Below are positions 17,415-25,986 of a stretch of DNA of 64,000 nucleotides, piece after piece (the first letter of the stretch is position 1; every line of letters begins with the position of its first letter). The notes beneath the pieces were generated by a model. It did no database searches. It saw nothing but the letters and a program-made list of their open reading frames with translations, and had not been told where the DNA came from. Made by a program: the position numbers and the translations under genes. The stretch is from Enterococcus ureilyticus (lineage in GTDB: Bacteria > Bacillota > Bacilli > Lactobacillales > Enterococcaceae), in assembly GCF_001730315.1 (NCBI RefSeq), contig NZ_MIKC01000023.1, positions 170,255 through 234,254 on the forward strand. Reading direction: 5' to 3'.

Positions 17415-18398
17415 ATGATGAATAATTTTTGGGCAGAACTACCAAAGCCTTTTTTTATTTTAGCACCAATGGAAGATGTGACTGATGTCGTCTTTCGCCA
17501 TGTGGTCAAAGAAGCAGGTGCACCAGATGTCTTTTTTACTGAGTTTACAAATTCGGATAGCTATTGCCATCCAGATGGGAAAGAAAGCGTACGTGGACGT
17601 TTAGTGTTTACTGAGGATGAACAGCCAATGGTTGCTCATATTTGGGGTGATAAGCCTGAGTTTTTTAGAGAAATGAGTCTTGGACTAGCCGAAATGGGCT
17701 TTAAAGGAATCGACATCAATATGGGCTGTCCTGTCCCTAACGTAGCGGGACGTGGAAAAGGGAGCGGTCTGATTCTACGCCCTGAAGTTGCAGCTGAACT
17801 GATTGAAGCGGCCAAAGCAGGTGGGATACCCGTTAGTGTCAAAACACGAATCGGATACGCAGACATCGCTGAAATGGACGCTTGGCTCACACATTTATTG
17901 AAACAAGACATTGCCAATCTTTCTGTTCATTTACGGACACGGAATGAAATGAGTAAAGTCGACGCCCATTGGGACTTGATTCCTCAAATCATGAAAATCC
18001 GTGATCACATTGCACCGCAAACCTTGATTACGATCAATGGCGATATCCCTGATCGTCAAACAGGTCTAAAACTCGCAGAGCAATATGGTGTAGATGGAAT
18101 CATGATCGGTCGCGGGATTTTTAAAAACCCTTATGCGTTTGAACAGGAACCGAAAGAACATTCGCCGAAAGAGTTGCTTGGATTATTAGAGATGCAGCTT
18201 GATTTACAAGATCATTATGCAACAATCGTGCCACGCTCAATTGTTGGTCTGCATCGTTTCTTTAAGATTTATGTAAAAGGCTTCCCTGGTGCCAGTGATT
18301 TACGTGTGAAATTGATGGGGACGAAATCGACGGATGAAGTGCGCGAGATTTTAGAGGCGTTTTATAAAGGTTCAGCAAATAGTTTATCTATTGATTAA
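17415..18398 (+). CDS. dus: tRNA-dihydrouridine synthase family protein
   Basis: 327 aa FMN enzyme that reduces uridine in tRNA D-loops. Motifs: [18 protein letters not shown] at the N-terminus, [15 protein letters not shown] with the catalytic Cys, [22 protein letters not shown], and [16 protein letters not shown] at the phosphate-binding end. RGK-GSGLI after the Cys region differs from the common GAGS, as in a DusC-like subgroup. It is monocistronic, with a 12-bp terminator after it. Confidence 0.9.
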   Translation: MMNNFWAELPKPFFILAPMEDVTDVVFRHVVKEAGAPDVFFTEFTNSDSYCHPDGKESVRGRLVFTEDEQPMVAHIWGDKPEFFREMSLGLAEMGFKGIDINMGCPVPNVAGRGKGSGLILRPEVAAELIEAAKAGGIPVSVKTRIGYADIAEMDAWLTHLLKQDIANLSVHLRTRNEMSKVDAHWDLIPQIMKIRDHIAPQTLITINGDIPDRQTGLKLAEQYGVDGIMIGRGIFKNPYAFEQEPKEHSPKELLGLLEMQLDLQDHYATIVPRSIVGLHRFFKIYVKGFPGASDLRVKLMGTKSTDEVREILEAFYKGSANSLSID

Positions 18399-18432
18399 GC
18401 AGATAAACTAGGTAGTGCAACATACTAAGCTT

Positions 18433-18475
18433 AGAGGATAAACTTATCCATGGATGAGTTTATCCTCTATTTCCC
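18433..18475 (+). terminator. Intrinsic terminator after dus
   Basis: Perfect 12-bp stem: AGAGGATAAACT (18433-18444) with AGTTTATCCTCT (18457-18468), followed by ATTTCCC. Confidence 0.65.
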
Positions 18476-18683
18476 TATTTTTAGACTGCTCCTCCAAGCA
18501 ATCTAAATCCACACTCTTCCTTCAACTTTTGCTTCGTTCCATTACAAGAATAATCATTGAATCCGTCAAAAGGCTTATTTTTTATCAGAAATATAGATCT
18601 TTTTAAAATATATTGATAAAAATAAACAACTTATTGTGCTAGACTGAAATTAGAACTTATTCAATAAATAAAAGAGATCACAC

Positions 18684-18986
18684 ATGGCTGGAGATCGCAT
18701 TAAATTATCACCACAGGAACTACGCACATCTGCTACAAAATACACAGATGGTTCACAACAAGTTCAGGACATTCTACAAAAACTACAATCTGAACAAGAC
18801 ACCATTCAAGGAAATTGGGAAGGTTCAGGATTTGACAGCTTTAACGATCAATTCACTGCCTTAAAACCAAAAGTAAGTGAGTTTGCGGAGTTACTAGATC
18901 AAATCAATAAGCAGTTAAATGAAGTCGCAACCATTGTGGAAGAAACGGATCAAACTATTTCTTCTGCGATTGGTCGTGGACTATAA
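18684..18986 (+). CDS. WXG100 family (ESAT-6-like) type VII secretion protein
   Basis: 100 aa, all helical, with the hairpin motif GNWEGSGFDSF near residue 52 (the W-x-G turn) and a Sec-independent N-terminus, as expected for a small T7SS substrate or partner. It is followed by a terminator and then by the lipase effector cluster. No EssC, EsaA or other secretion core gene is in the window, so the machinery must be elsewhere on the chromosome. It may be a dedicated partner of the effector at 20243-21550 rather than the general EsxA. Confidence 0.88.
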   Translation: MAGDRIKLSPQELRTSATKYTDGSQQVQDILQKLQSEQDTIQGNWEGSGFDSFNDQFTALKPKVSEFAELLDQINKQLNEVATIVEETDQTISSAIGRGL

Positions 18987-19001
18987 AAATTTCAGAGAGA
19001 T

Positions 19002-19028
19002 CTGGAGCGATTGTCTCCAGATTTTTTG
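19002..19028 (+). terminator. Terminator after the WXG100 gene
   Basis: CTGGAG (19002-19007) with CTCCAG (19015-19020), followed by ATTTTTTG. Confidence 0.65.
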
Positions 19029-19033
19029 TTTAG

Positions 19034-19272
19034 TAAGCTAAAAAATTCGGTGGTGAAGAATTGAAAAAGAAACTTGGAATTATATTAGGAATTATTCTAC
19101 TTATTAGTTTGTTTATAGGAGGGAAAAAATACATGGATAAAAAAGCAGTAGAAAAAAGCTATCAAGATGGGATTGAACTTATCCAAAACTATGTAACAGA
19201 TTATTTGGTTAAAAATTATGAAGGTATTGAAAAAATTGAGTGGCAAGGCGTAGGTGTAGAATGGCGAAATTC
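19034..19272 (+). repeat. Tandem duplication, copy 1 (offset 636 bp from copy 2)
   Basis: About 239 bases starting TAAGCTAAAAAATTCGG are nearly identical to 19670-19908, covering a short leader and the first 71 codons of an immunity-like gene; the 3' halves of the two genes have diverged. Confidence 0.85.
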
Positions 19273-19591
19273 AGATATTTTTGGGTCGTCTATACTTGGA
19301 AATTATGTAAATAGTAAAGCTAGAATATTTGTTTCTGAAAAGGACTTTTTTATTATAAGATTTACCCTAACTGAGGAGGCTGAGTATGATGATAATTCAA
19401 AAAAATATGTTTTAAAAGATTATATGAACCCTACTAACTTAGATTCAATCATAGAAATGGAGATAGGAAATACCACTAGACAGCTTAAAGAAAAAGATAA
19501 GCTAGTTTTTAAGAATATAATGAAAAATAGTTCAGGAAGTCCAAAAGCTCAAGTTATTTACAATACAAAAATTCATGAGTTGACTTACTAG
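19061..19591 (+). CDS. Immunity-like membrane-anchored protein, copy 1
   Basis: 176 aa, TTG start. One N-terminal hydrophobic segment (LGIILGIILLISLFIGG) with positive charge in front and no lipobox Cys, so it is likely a single-span protein with the bulk outside the membrane. Its first 71 residues are identical to copy 2 at 19697-20227, while the rest is only about half identical. Position beside a T7SS lipase effector points to immunity, as for the small membrane-bound immunity proteins near staphylococcal TslA. Family not firmly recognised; function inferred from context. Confidence 0.75.
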   Translation: MKKKLGIILGIILLISLFIGGKKYMDKKAVEKSYQDGIELIQNYVTDYLVKNYEGIEKIEWQGVGVEWRNSDIFGSSILGNYVNSKARIFVSEKDFFIIRFTLTEEAEYDDNSKKYVLKDYMNPTNLDSIIEMEIGNTTRQLKEKDKLVFKNIMKNSSGSPKAQVIYNTKIHELTY

Positions 19592-19607
19592 TGGGGGTAG
19601 ATATTTT

Positions 19608-19700
19608 ATGAGTAACGAAATTACAACAGAAGTTTTAGCTAAAGCGATTGATACAACAAAAAAAACTGTTAAGCTAAAAAATTCGGTGGTGAAGAATTGA
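19608..19700 (+). pseudogene. Truncated start of the lipase effector
   Basis: A 30-codon frame begins MSNEITTEVLAKAIDTTK, matching the first 18 residues of the intact effector at 20243, then runs into the duplicated leader and stops (KLKNSVVKN). Its TGA overlaps the TTG of the second immunity gene. This marks the junction of the tandem duplication: an effector gene lost here, with its immunity gene kept. Confidence 0.8.
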
Positions 19701-19908
19701 AAAAGAAACTTGGAATTATATTAGGAATTATTCTACTTATTAGTTTGTTTATAGGAGGAAAAAAATATATGGATAAAAAAGCAGTAGAAAAAAGCTATCA
19801 AGATGGGATTGAACTTATCCAAAACTATGTAACAGATTATTTGGTCAAAAATTATGAAGGAATTGAAAAAATTGAATGGCAAGGCGTAGGGGTAGAATGG
19901 CGGAATTC
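19670..19908 (+). repeat. Tandem duplication, copy 2
   Basis: Second copy of the 239-base segment described at 19034-19272. Near-identity in the first part against strong divergence in the rest suggests recombination or gene conversion at the 5' end. Confidence 0.85.
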
Positions 19909-20227
19909 TCCTACTTTTGGTTCTTCTATTTTAGGAAATTATGTGAATAGTTATGTAAAAGTGTTTGTCTCTAATAAAACATTTGTCACGATTGAATACC
20001 GATTAAATGATGAAACTGAATACAATGATGACTTAAAAAAATATGTATTAACTGAGTATCTGAATCCGACTAATATAGATTCAGCATTAGAAATGGAACT
20101 ACGTAGTACCATTGGAAAAGCGAACACAAAAGATAAGTTAGATTTTGAAAATATAAAAAAATCTTCTAAGGGTAGCTCAAAAGCTGACGTTGTTTACAAC
20201 ATTACAGTTCACGAACTAACTTATTAA
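19697..20227 (+). CDS. Immunity-like membrane-anchored protein, copy 2
   Basis: 176 aa, TTG start overlapping the stop of the truncated effector fragment. Same N-terminal anchor as copy 1; residues after 71 differ at about half the positions (FVSNKTFVTIEYRLNDETEY against FVSEKDFFIIRFTLTEEAEY), so the two may recognise different effector variants. It lies 15 bases before the intact effector gene and is therefore the likelier cognate immunity gene. Confidence 0.76.
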   Translation: MKKKLGIILGIILLISLFIGGKKYMDKKAVEKSYQDGIELIQNYVTDYLVKNYEGIEKIEWQGVGVEWRNSPTFGSSILGNYVNSYVKVFVSNKTFVTIEYRLNDETEYNDDLKKYVLTEYLNPTNIDSALEMELRSTIGKANTKDKLDFENIKKSSKGSSKADVVYNITVHELTY

Positions 20228-20242
20228 GAGAGGTAAAAATTT

Positions 20243-21550
20243 ATGAGTAATGAAATCACAACAGAAGTTTTAGCAAAAGCAATTGATACCACTAAAGAAA
20301 CGGTTCAGTCTAAAAATATCGATGACCCAATTCGATTGAATGTTGGAAATGAACAACGAGAGTATCAAATCATAAATAAAGTAGCAAGTGATGAAGATAG
20401 CCAACTAAATGCAATGGCTATCGCCCCTATCGTCAATGGGAAACCTGACTATAACAATGTAGCTGTTGTGTACGCTGGAACCAATACGCATAAGGAAACA
20501 GGAGCCAACGGTTATGTTACTGCAAGTGGCGCTTTGGCAGGAGGGCTTTCAGGGGAATATGAGGGTGCACAAGCTTTTTTAAACGAAACACAAGTTAAAA
20601 TAGCCAAACATAACGGCTCGATTACTGACGTTGCCGGTTTTAGTCAATCCGGTGGCTACATGATGAAAATGGCCGCGGAACATGGTAAAAAAATGGGTTT
20701 TCAAACAACAAGTTTTGATGACTGGGGACGTGATCAATTTGGAACGCTCACAGATGATCAATTGAAATGGCTGAAAAGTAATCCCGAAATGTTGCGACGA
20801 TATCAAAACGATTCTTGGGCGAATCTTTCAGGACGTGATCATACTTATGGAACTGTGTCACGTATTGAAGGAATAGGATTCAATGGACATAATACCCTGG
20901 CTAAATACTTTGATGGGGACACACTAAATTTAGATCGTTTAGCAAAAGATGGTATCTTTGCCCCAGGTATGACAAAAGCGCAAGTAGAACTAGCTGCCAA
21001 AAATTGGGCGAAAAAAAATGGGGATAAAAAATTCTGGACGGGAGACGATGAGGAAGCAAAAGCTCGCGTAAAAGAGTATTTAAAACTATATGGAGCTTAT
21101 AAGATACTTGATCTTTCAGAACTAAAAAAATTGAGAAAAAAACTAAAATCCAGTGGTGGTGGCTTATCAAAGAATGAAGAAATCTATTTAGATAACAGTG
21201 AAGCTTTATTGGCTGTAACGACCGCCTCGCAAACAATGAAAGACGGATTAATTGACGTGATCACAATCTATCAAGATGCGATTACAGAGGCAAAAGAAGT
21301 TTGGACAGAAGGACTCCAACATGCTCGTTCAATCGGAACAGAACTGAATGACTCTGAAATTATTGATGCGTTGGCTTCAGTTGGAGCAACAGAAGCCAGT
21401 ATTGTTACAGAACCTACAACCTTTTATGAAGAACAAATAGCGAAAGCAAAACAGCTCGGTGAAAGTTTTGATAGCCTTGCTTCTGAAATTAAAGCGGGGA
21501 TTGATAAACTTGTTCAAAGCGATAAGGAGTTGTCCAGTCAACTTTTTTAG
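20243..21550 (+). CDS. Type VII secretion lipase-like effector, reverse (TslA-like) layout
   Basis: 435 aa without signal peptide. The N-terminal half looks like an alpha/beta-hydrolase of the lipase-3 kind: VAVVYAGTN (oxyanion region, residues 74-81), nucleophile elbow GFSQSGG with Ser134 probably catalytic, and a candidate His216 in FNGHNTLAKYF. The C-terminal part from about 290 is helical (LLAVTTASQTMKDGLIDVIT onward) and LXG-like. Effectors of the LXG class normally carry the targeting region first; here it is last, as described for S. aureus TslA. The elbow reads GxSxS, not the standard GxSxG. Downstream small genes fit secretion partners. Confidence 0.8.
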   Translation: MSNEITTEVLAKAIDTTKETVQSKNIDDPIRLNVGNEQREYQIINKVASDEDSQLNAMAIAPIVNGKPDYNNVAVVYAGTNTHKETGANGYVTASGALAGGLSGEYEGAQAFLNETQVKIAKHNGSITDVAGFSQSGGYMMKMAAEHGKKMGFQTTSFDDWGRDQFGTLTDDQLKWLKSNPEMLRRYQNDSWANLSGRDHTYGTVSRIEGIGFNGHNTLAKYFDGDTLNLDRLAKDGIFAPGMTKAQVELAAKNWAKKNGDKKFWTGDDEEAKARVKEYLKLYGAYKILDLSELKKLRKKLKSSGGGLSKNEEIYLDNSEALLAVTTASQTMKDGLIDVITIYQDAITEAKEVWTEGLQHARSIGTELNDSEIIDALASVGATEASIVTEPTTFYEEQIAKAKQLGESFDSLASEIKAGIDKLVQSDKELSSQLF

Positions 21551-21566
21551 AGGAAGGAGTATTCAG

Positions 21567-21905
21567 TTGGATCAACAAGAAGCAATAAAAATAGATTACC
21601 TAAAGAAAAAACGTCAATTTGAAGAAAAAGAAGATGATATTGTTTTTCAAAGAGACCAAGGAATACGCGATTTAGAAGAAATTGCAGATAGGACACACTA
21701 CTATTTAAAAGACTACGTTCCAGATCAAGAATTTATTATACAAGCTGTACATAAGTTAGAGCGGCTGAAAGATGAGGTCTATGAAGCAGCACAACATGAC
21801 CGAAAACAAATCGAGCAAGAAATAGAAGAATTAGATGAGACCTATTATCGTGAGATTCGGATATTATCTGATCAGGAATTAGCTAAGAAAGAGAGTGATT
21901 TTTGA
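21567..21905 (+). CDS. Small coiled-coil protein, likely effector partner
   Basis: 112 aa from a TTG at 21567, seven bases after AGGAAGGAG; the longer frame runs back into the effector gene. Almost entirely charged helix (DYLKKKRQFEEKEDDIVFQR, LERLKDEVYEAAQHDRKQIE), resembling the small helical proteins (Lap/TlaA-TlaB type, DUF3958-like) encoded after LXG effectors. It probably binds the helical region of the effector for secretion. Function inferred from size, shape and position. Confidence 0.72.
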   Translation: MDQQEAIKIDYLKKKRQFEEKEDDIVFQRDQGIRDLEEIADRTHYYLKDYVPDQEFIIQAVHKLERLKDEVYEAAQHDRKQIEQEIEELDETYYREIRILSDQELAKKESDF

Positions 21906-22162
21906 TGCTAGACGATGCAACAAAGGAACTTAAAAAAAAGGCACAGAAAGAAGCCATTGCTTCAGCAATTGGTCATTCCATGAATCAAAAAAAACACACT
22001 AATCAACAAACAGCGAAACAAAGTGGCGAAACGAAGCTCTCTTCAGTTAAAGAAAATATGGCAAGTGTTTCCGAAAGTATGGGAAATTCTATCAAAGGAC
22101 AATTCGGAAAAAAAGTAAAAGAGACATTCAAAAAGCAAAGTGAAAATTTAGATAATTTTTAA
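21905..22162 (+). CDS. Small charged protein at the end of the T7SS effector operon
   Basis: 85 aa; ATG overlaps the previous stop (TGATG), so translation is coupled. Highly charged with Lys, Ser and Gln, and predicted helical or disordered (KENMASVSESMGNSIKGQFG). No domain recognised. Overlap with the preceding partner gene suggests a joint role in effector export. Confidence 0.65.
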   Translation: MLDDATKELKKKAQKEAIASAIGHSMNQKKHTNQQTAKQSGETKLSSVKENMASVSESMGNSIKGQFGKKVKETFKKQSENLDNF

Positions 22163-22209
22163 GAACAAACTTCCTCAATAAAGATAAATGATATCCACGA
22201 AAACGAAAA

Positions 22210-22250
22210 AACAGAAATCTTGATTTAATAAGGTTTCTGTTTAAATTTTA
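22210..22250. terminator. Bidirectional terminator
   Basis: AAACAGAAATCTT (22210-22222) pairs with AAGGTTTCTGTTT (22231-22243), with A- and T-rich flanks. The rest of 22163-22457 shows no gene. Confidence 0.6.
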
Positions 22251-22457
22251 AGGTAGACCAATTAGTTTTGCTATTTTCAGTCATTGAAAAGGTTGATATT
22301 GTTGGAGCTTGGTATAATTCTTTGTTATGCTAACTATGTGATTTAATAACTACTATGCTTTCCTTTTATCAATTTGTTTTTTTGTATTTAAATGCTCAAA
22401 AAAGTGCTGGCAGAAAATCTTTTTTGATTTCCACTAACATACTCCCCAAATTTAAAT

Positions 22458-23042
22458 TCATCCTAAATCATGCTTCAATTCTAAATACGCTTCCCACAAC
22501 CATGGATGAATCACCTTAATATTATGATTCAACAAATAATCTACATAATAATACGCAGCATTTTCTAAAGATTTATCTAAGGCCTCCATTAACCCTACAA
22601 GATAAGGCGGCTCGCCTACCTGATCCCATTTTATCTTATCCGCTATAAATAAAACTAAATCCAAATCCGTATATTGCCCCTTTAACGTAGTGTGACACTC
22701 AATAGCTGACAGAATTGCTTCATCCGTAATATTAAACTCGTTCAACGCAATTTCTTTCGAGATTTTTTGATGGATGATCAGTGGAAATTCTAGTTCTTCT
22801 TCATACAATGTTATACCCATTTTATTTGCTACAGCGATTCTCTGATCATTTGGATAAATCGCGGAAATATCATGGAGATATCCTGCAATCCTAGCCTGCT
22901 CAGGGTTTTCTAAATAGCGCTTTCCCAATTCAAAAGCATAGTCACCCACAGAAATACAATGATGATAGGTTTCTATACAATTTTGCTCAAACAGGAAATT
23001 TTTTATTAACTGTTGAAGTTCATCCTGTTGAAATTTTGTCAT
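22458..23042 (-). CDS. HD-domain hydrolase, YqeK-like
   Basis: 194 aa. The HD metal site is laid out as HHCISVGDYAFELG, RIAGYLHDISAIYP, IIHQKI, and LDLVLFIADKIKWD, the pattern of YqeK proteins that split diadenosine tetraphosphate symmetrically. Start set at 23042 where GAAAGGAGG precedes the ATG; the longer frame has no site. Unlike the usual yqeK it is not next to nadD, so it is probably a second HD protein of the family and its substrate is open. Confidence 0.78.
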   Translation of the reverse strand: MTKFQQDELQQLIKNFLFEQNCIETYHHCISVGDYAFELGKRYLENPEQARIAGYLHDISAIYPNDQRIAVANKMGITLYEEELEFPLIIHQKISKEIALNEFNITDEAILSAIECHTTLKGQYTDLDLVLFIADKIKWDQVGEPPYLVGLMEALDKSLENAAYYYVDYLLNHNIKVIHPWLWEAYLELKHDLG

Positions 23043-23363
23043 CGGTACGCCTCCTTTCGAAAATCGATTTTCATTTTTTCCAAAATGCATATTGGCGTCG
23101 CTTCAATCAAACCACTTAATATGCTATACAAAGCATACATCGTGATTATTTCCTGAATTGCTGTAATTCATTATGCTAGTAAAATGTTCATTTGAAAAAG
23201 TGAAAAAACATTTAATTAAGTTTTGCCCTCGTAAATACTCAAAAATGGATAGGTATTGCTCATTTCTCGCAAAAACATATCTATTTTTAATGAGTCCTAT
23301 TTTCAATAGAAGGATACCATTTTTCTTCAATATATATTTAAAAGCAACACGATTGTTACCTCC

Positions 23364-23799
23364 ATTAACACATCACTGCAAAGTGAGTGCTCATAATAAC
23401 ATGAATTAGCATCACACAGATGATCCATACACCAGAAATAAGGGATCCGAATGTCCCGAAGGAAAAGACACAAAGTCATCTTTCGTAGTAAATCCGTTTC
23501 AGAAACTCAGCTGCTGAGTTGATCAATCAGCGGGAACGTTGACATCCACACAACATAAAGGTATCAAACAAAAAATAGAGTTCCTAATAGAATGACCATT
23601 TCCCTTTGCTCGTTCTGATCATTCCAACTGTACTAAAACAACCAATCAACGCGATAATCACTTCTCCAAACGATTCAAAGAACCAGCCAAACGTACTCTT
23701 TGGATTGTAAAGCGTTTCAGAAATCTGTAAATCAGTAAAAGTAAAGATAAGTAGTAAACAAGCAATTAAACCAAAAACGATTTTTGTTTGTTTTTTTAT
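23364..23799 (-). pseudogene. Decayed PAP2-family phosphatase
   Basis: Not an intact frame. On the minus strand a ribosome site AGGAGAT is followed by ATA AAA AAA, apparently an ATG changed to ATA, then a PAP2-like N-terminus (KIVFGLIACLLLIFTFTDLQ, YNPKSTFGWFFESFGE) that hits TAG at 23584-23586. Further along come FPSGHSD (about 23450-23475, the central PAP2 motif) and MSTHFAV (about 23370-23390, matching the GAHFxSD motif) in shifted frames. The segment between is partly deleted. The remaining 23043-23363 shows no gene. Confidence 0.65.
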
Positions 23800-23802
23800 T
23801 TT

Positions 23803-24912
23803 CTATCTCCTATTTTTCTTAATAAATTCACTTATATCTTGCATGCAATCTTCTGCCTGTGGATAATTTCCTACATGATCAATGTATGCATGCCCCATGC
23901 CTTTGTATAAAGTAAAGGTCGTATCCACCCCTAAATCAACCAATTTTTTAGCATAAGCTAAGCTTTCAAAGGTTAAGAAATCATGCTCTCCTGAGGAGAT
24001 CATCGTTGTTGGCATTTTTTCACTGACTGACATGTAGGGTGTTAGGTATTTATTTAAAGTGTCTTTTGTTCCTAAAATATCAGATAAACTAGTCGTCATT
24101 TCACTAAAAATTTCAATTCCAGGACGAATAACGCTCGCTTGCTTTGCGTAAATCGCTACATCGTGATCGATATCAAATTCAGTATATTCATCCTTGATCC
24201 CACCCATATTAAGCGTCGGATAAAGTAAAATTTGACCACAAACATCGTCACGATTTTCTTCAATATTTCGATTACTACAATACGCTGTTAAGTTCCCACC
24301 CGCGCTATCTCCCGCGACGAAAATACTCCGCTTATCAGCTCCCCATTCTTCCACATGGTCAGCTAACCATCTTAAGCCAGTGTAACAATCCTTATGCCCG
24401 ATCGGGAAAGGATTTTCAGGTGCTAAACGATAGTCAATACTGACCGCAATCATATTGGTTTGACTAACAAATAACCTCAAGGCTTCTCTCACAACATCCG
24501 TACTACCAGCAAAAAAGCCACCGCCATGAATAAAATAGAGCACAGGTGAATGAGCCATCGGTTTTTCCGATTGAAAACGAGTCATGGGAATATCAAAACC
24601 ATCTTCCGCTTTAATCGTAAAAGTCATTTCTTTAATGTCCTCTTCAACCATGGGTGTTGAATCTACGCTATTAAACATTTTTCGCAAACGTTTGATTGAT
24701 TTTGGGCTAGCATCCATTTTCAGCATACTTTTGGGGATAAATTTCATCAGTAGGCTCATTTTTTTAGCCCCTTTATACACCCGTGGATCCATGGCGCCGT
24801 CAATAGCACAATCTGGAATTGGTTTTACCATGACCGTCACATCACGACGTGTTTCTGTATATTGTTTATTTCTGATTGCTTCTACTAATTTTATATCGTA
24901 TTCTCGTGCCAT
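23803..24912 (-). CDS. Alpha/beta hydrolase, acetyl-esterase (HSL) family
   Basis: 369 aa cytoplasmic esterase. HGGGFFAGSTD gives the oxyanion hole typical of hormone-sensitive-lipase-like enzymes and FVAGDSAGGNL is the GDSAGG nucleophile elbow; a late Asp and the GMGHAYIDH segment complete the triad. It follows the ROK kinase gene by 26 bases on the same strand, so it probably removes acyl groups from the sugar that kinase handles. Confidence 0.88.
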   Translation of the reverse strand: MAREYDIKLVEAIRNKQYTETRRDVTVMVKPIPDCAIDGAMDPRVYKGAKKMSLLMKFIPKSMLKMDASPKSIKRLRKMFNSVDSTPMVEEDIKEMTFTIKAEDGFDIPMTRFQSEKPMAHSPVLYFIHGGGFFAGSTDVVREALRLFVSQTNMIAVSIDYRLAPENPFPIGHKDCYTGLRWLADHVEEWGADKRSIFVAGDSAGGNLTAYCSNRNIEENRDDVCGQILLYPTLNMGGIKDEYTEFDIDHDVAIYAKQASVIRPGIEIFSEMTTSLSDILGTKDTLNKYLTPYMSVSEKMPTTMISSGEHDFLTFESLAYAKKLVDLGVDTTFTLYKGMGHAYIDHVGNYPQAEDCMQDISEFIKKNRR

Positions 24913-24938
24913 TAGTATTCCTCCTAAACGTTAAATGC

Positions 24939-25856
24939 TCAATTTCCTTCTAATTCTTCAAGTAAATGATATAAAGCCCCTAGCAATCCAGCTTCGTTTC
25001 TAAAATGACAGGGGACAATTTCTACTGGTGTTAGCATATTCTCTAACAATGGAACTGAAGCAAGTAATCGTTGATATTGCTGTTTTATTTCGTCTACAAG
25101 AATTGGTTGTGCGCTGATACCGCCGCCAATAGCGATTCGCTGTAAATCAACGACGGATTGAACATTCATGATCACAATCACCACATTACGACAGAATTCT
25201 TCAAATAATGGATAAATCAACTCATTTTTCTTTTCTAATTCCTCAAAAACTTTTTTACCATCTAACGGATTATCTAAATTCAACAGGCTTGATGCTTGTC
25301 GAATGAAATTTACTGCAGAACCTTTCGCTCCCGCCACAGTCTCCAAGCTGATTGGAACATTCGTTGAAAGGAGCATAAAACTTAACTCTCCTGCTTGGAA
25401 ATGGCTACCCGAGTGAAGTGATTTATTTAAAACAAGACCGCCACCAATACCTGTACCAAGTGTCATCACACCGCCATTTTCGATGTCTTTTAATTGTCCT
25501 AACCACAGTTCAGCAAGTGCAGCTGATTTACCGTCGTTCATTAGGGCACATCGCAGGTTCATATAAGATTCAATAAATTCTTTCAAATGAAACTGATGTA
25601 AGTAAACCAACGCTCCACCATGATAGACAACTCCTTCTTTTGAATCGATTTTACCCGGACAACTGACAGCTACCGCTTTAACTTGTCCTTTGTATTGATC
25701 AAGAATACCAGTTAAACAGCTTTTGAACTCTTCAATATTCTCTGGTGTCTCTTCTTTTTTCACAAAAATAATTTGGCCACTACGATTAATTAAGGCGTGC
25801 TTCATGTAGGTGCCACCAATATCAATACTTAAAAAGTGAGTAGTTAATTCAGTCAT
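24939..25856 (-). CDS. ROK-family sugar kinase
   Basis: 305 aa. DIGGTYMKHALI is the N-terminal phosphate loop, MTLGTGIGGGLVLN the second ATP motif, and IAIGGGIS the C-terminal one. The zinc-binding CXCGXXGC cysteine cluster of many ROK repressors/kinases is absent and there is no helix-turn-helix, so it is a kinase. Substrate not determined: relatives act on glucose, N-acetylmannosamine or beta-glucosides. It is divergent from the AraC gene at 25987. Confidence 0.85.
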   Translation of the reverse strand: MTELTTHFLSIDIGGTYMKHALINRSGQIIFVKKEETPENIEEFKSCLTGILDQYKGQVKAVAVSCPGKIDSKEGVVYHGGALVYLHQFHLKEFIESYMNLRCALMNDGKSAALAELWLGQLKDIENGGVMTLGTGIGGGLVLNKSLHSGSHFQAGELSFMLLSTNVPISLETVAGAKGSAVNFIRQASSLLNLDNPLDGKKVFEELEKKNELIYPLFEEFCRNVVIVIMNVQSVVDLQRIAIGGGISAQPILVDEIKQQYQRLLASVPLLENMLTPVEIVPCHFRNEAGLLGALYHLLEELEGN

Positions 25857-25986
25857 ACAGCTTTCCTCCTATTATCTCTTGACAAGATTTTAATAGCGCT
25901 TTCAATTGTATTCTACTCATTTTAGAAAGAAATAATAGTATAATTTTATGATTAATGGTATTTTTATATCAAAGGAGCTGAAAATA

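Noticed and set aside
23124..23409. Two small frames (68 and 78 codons) in the gap before the esterase gene
   Set aside because: No ribosome site, no recognisable motif, and overlap with the PAP2 pseudogene.
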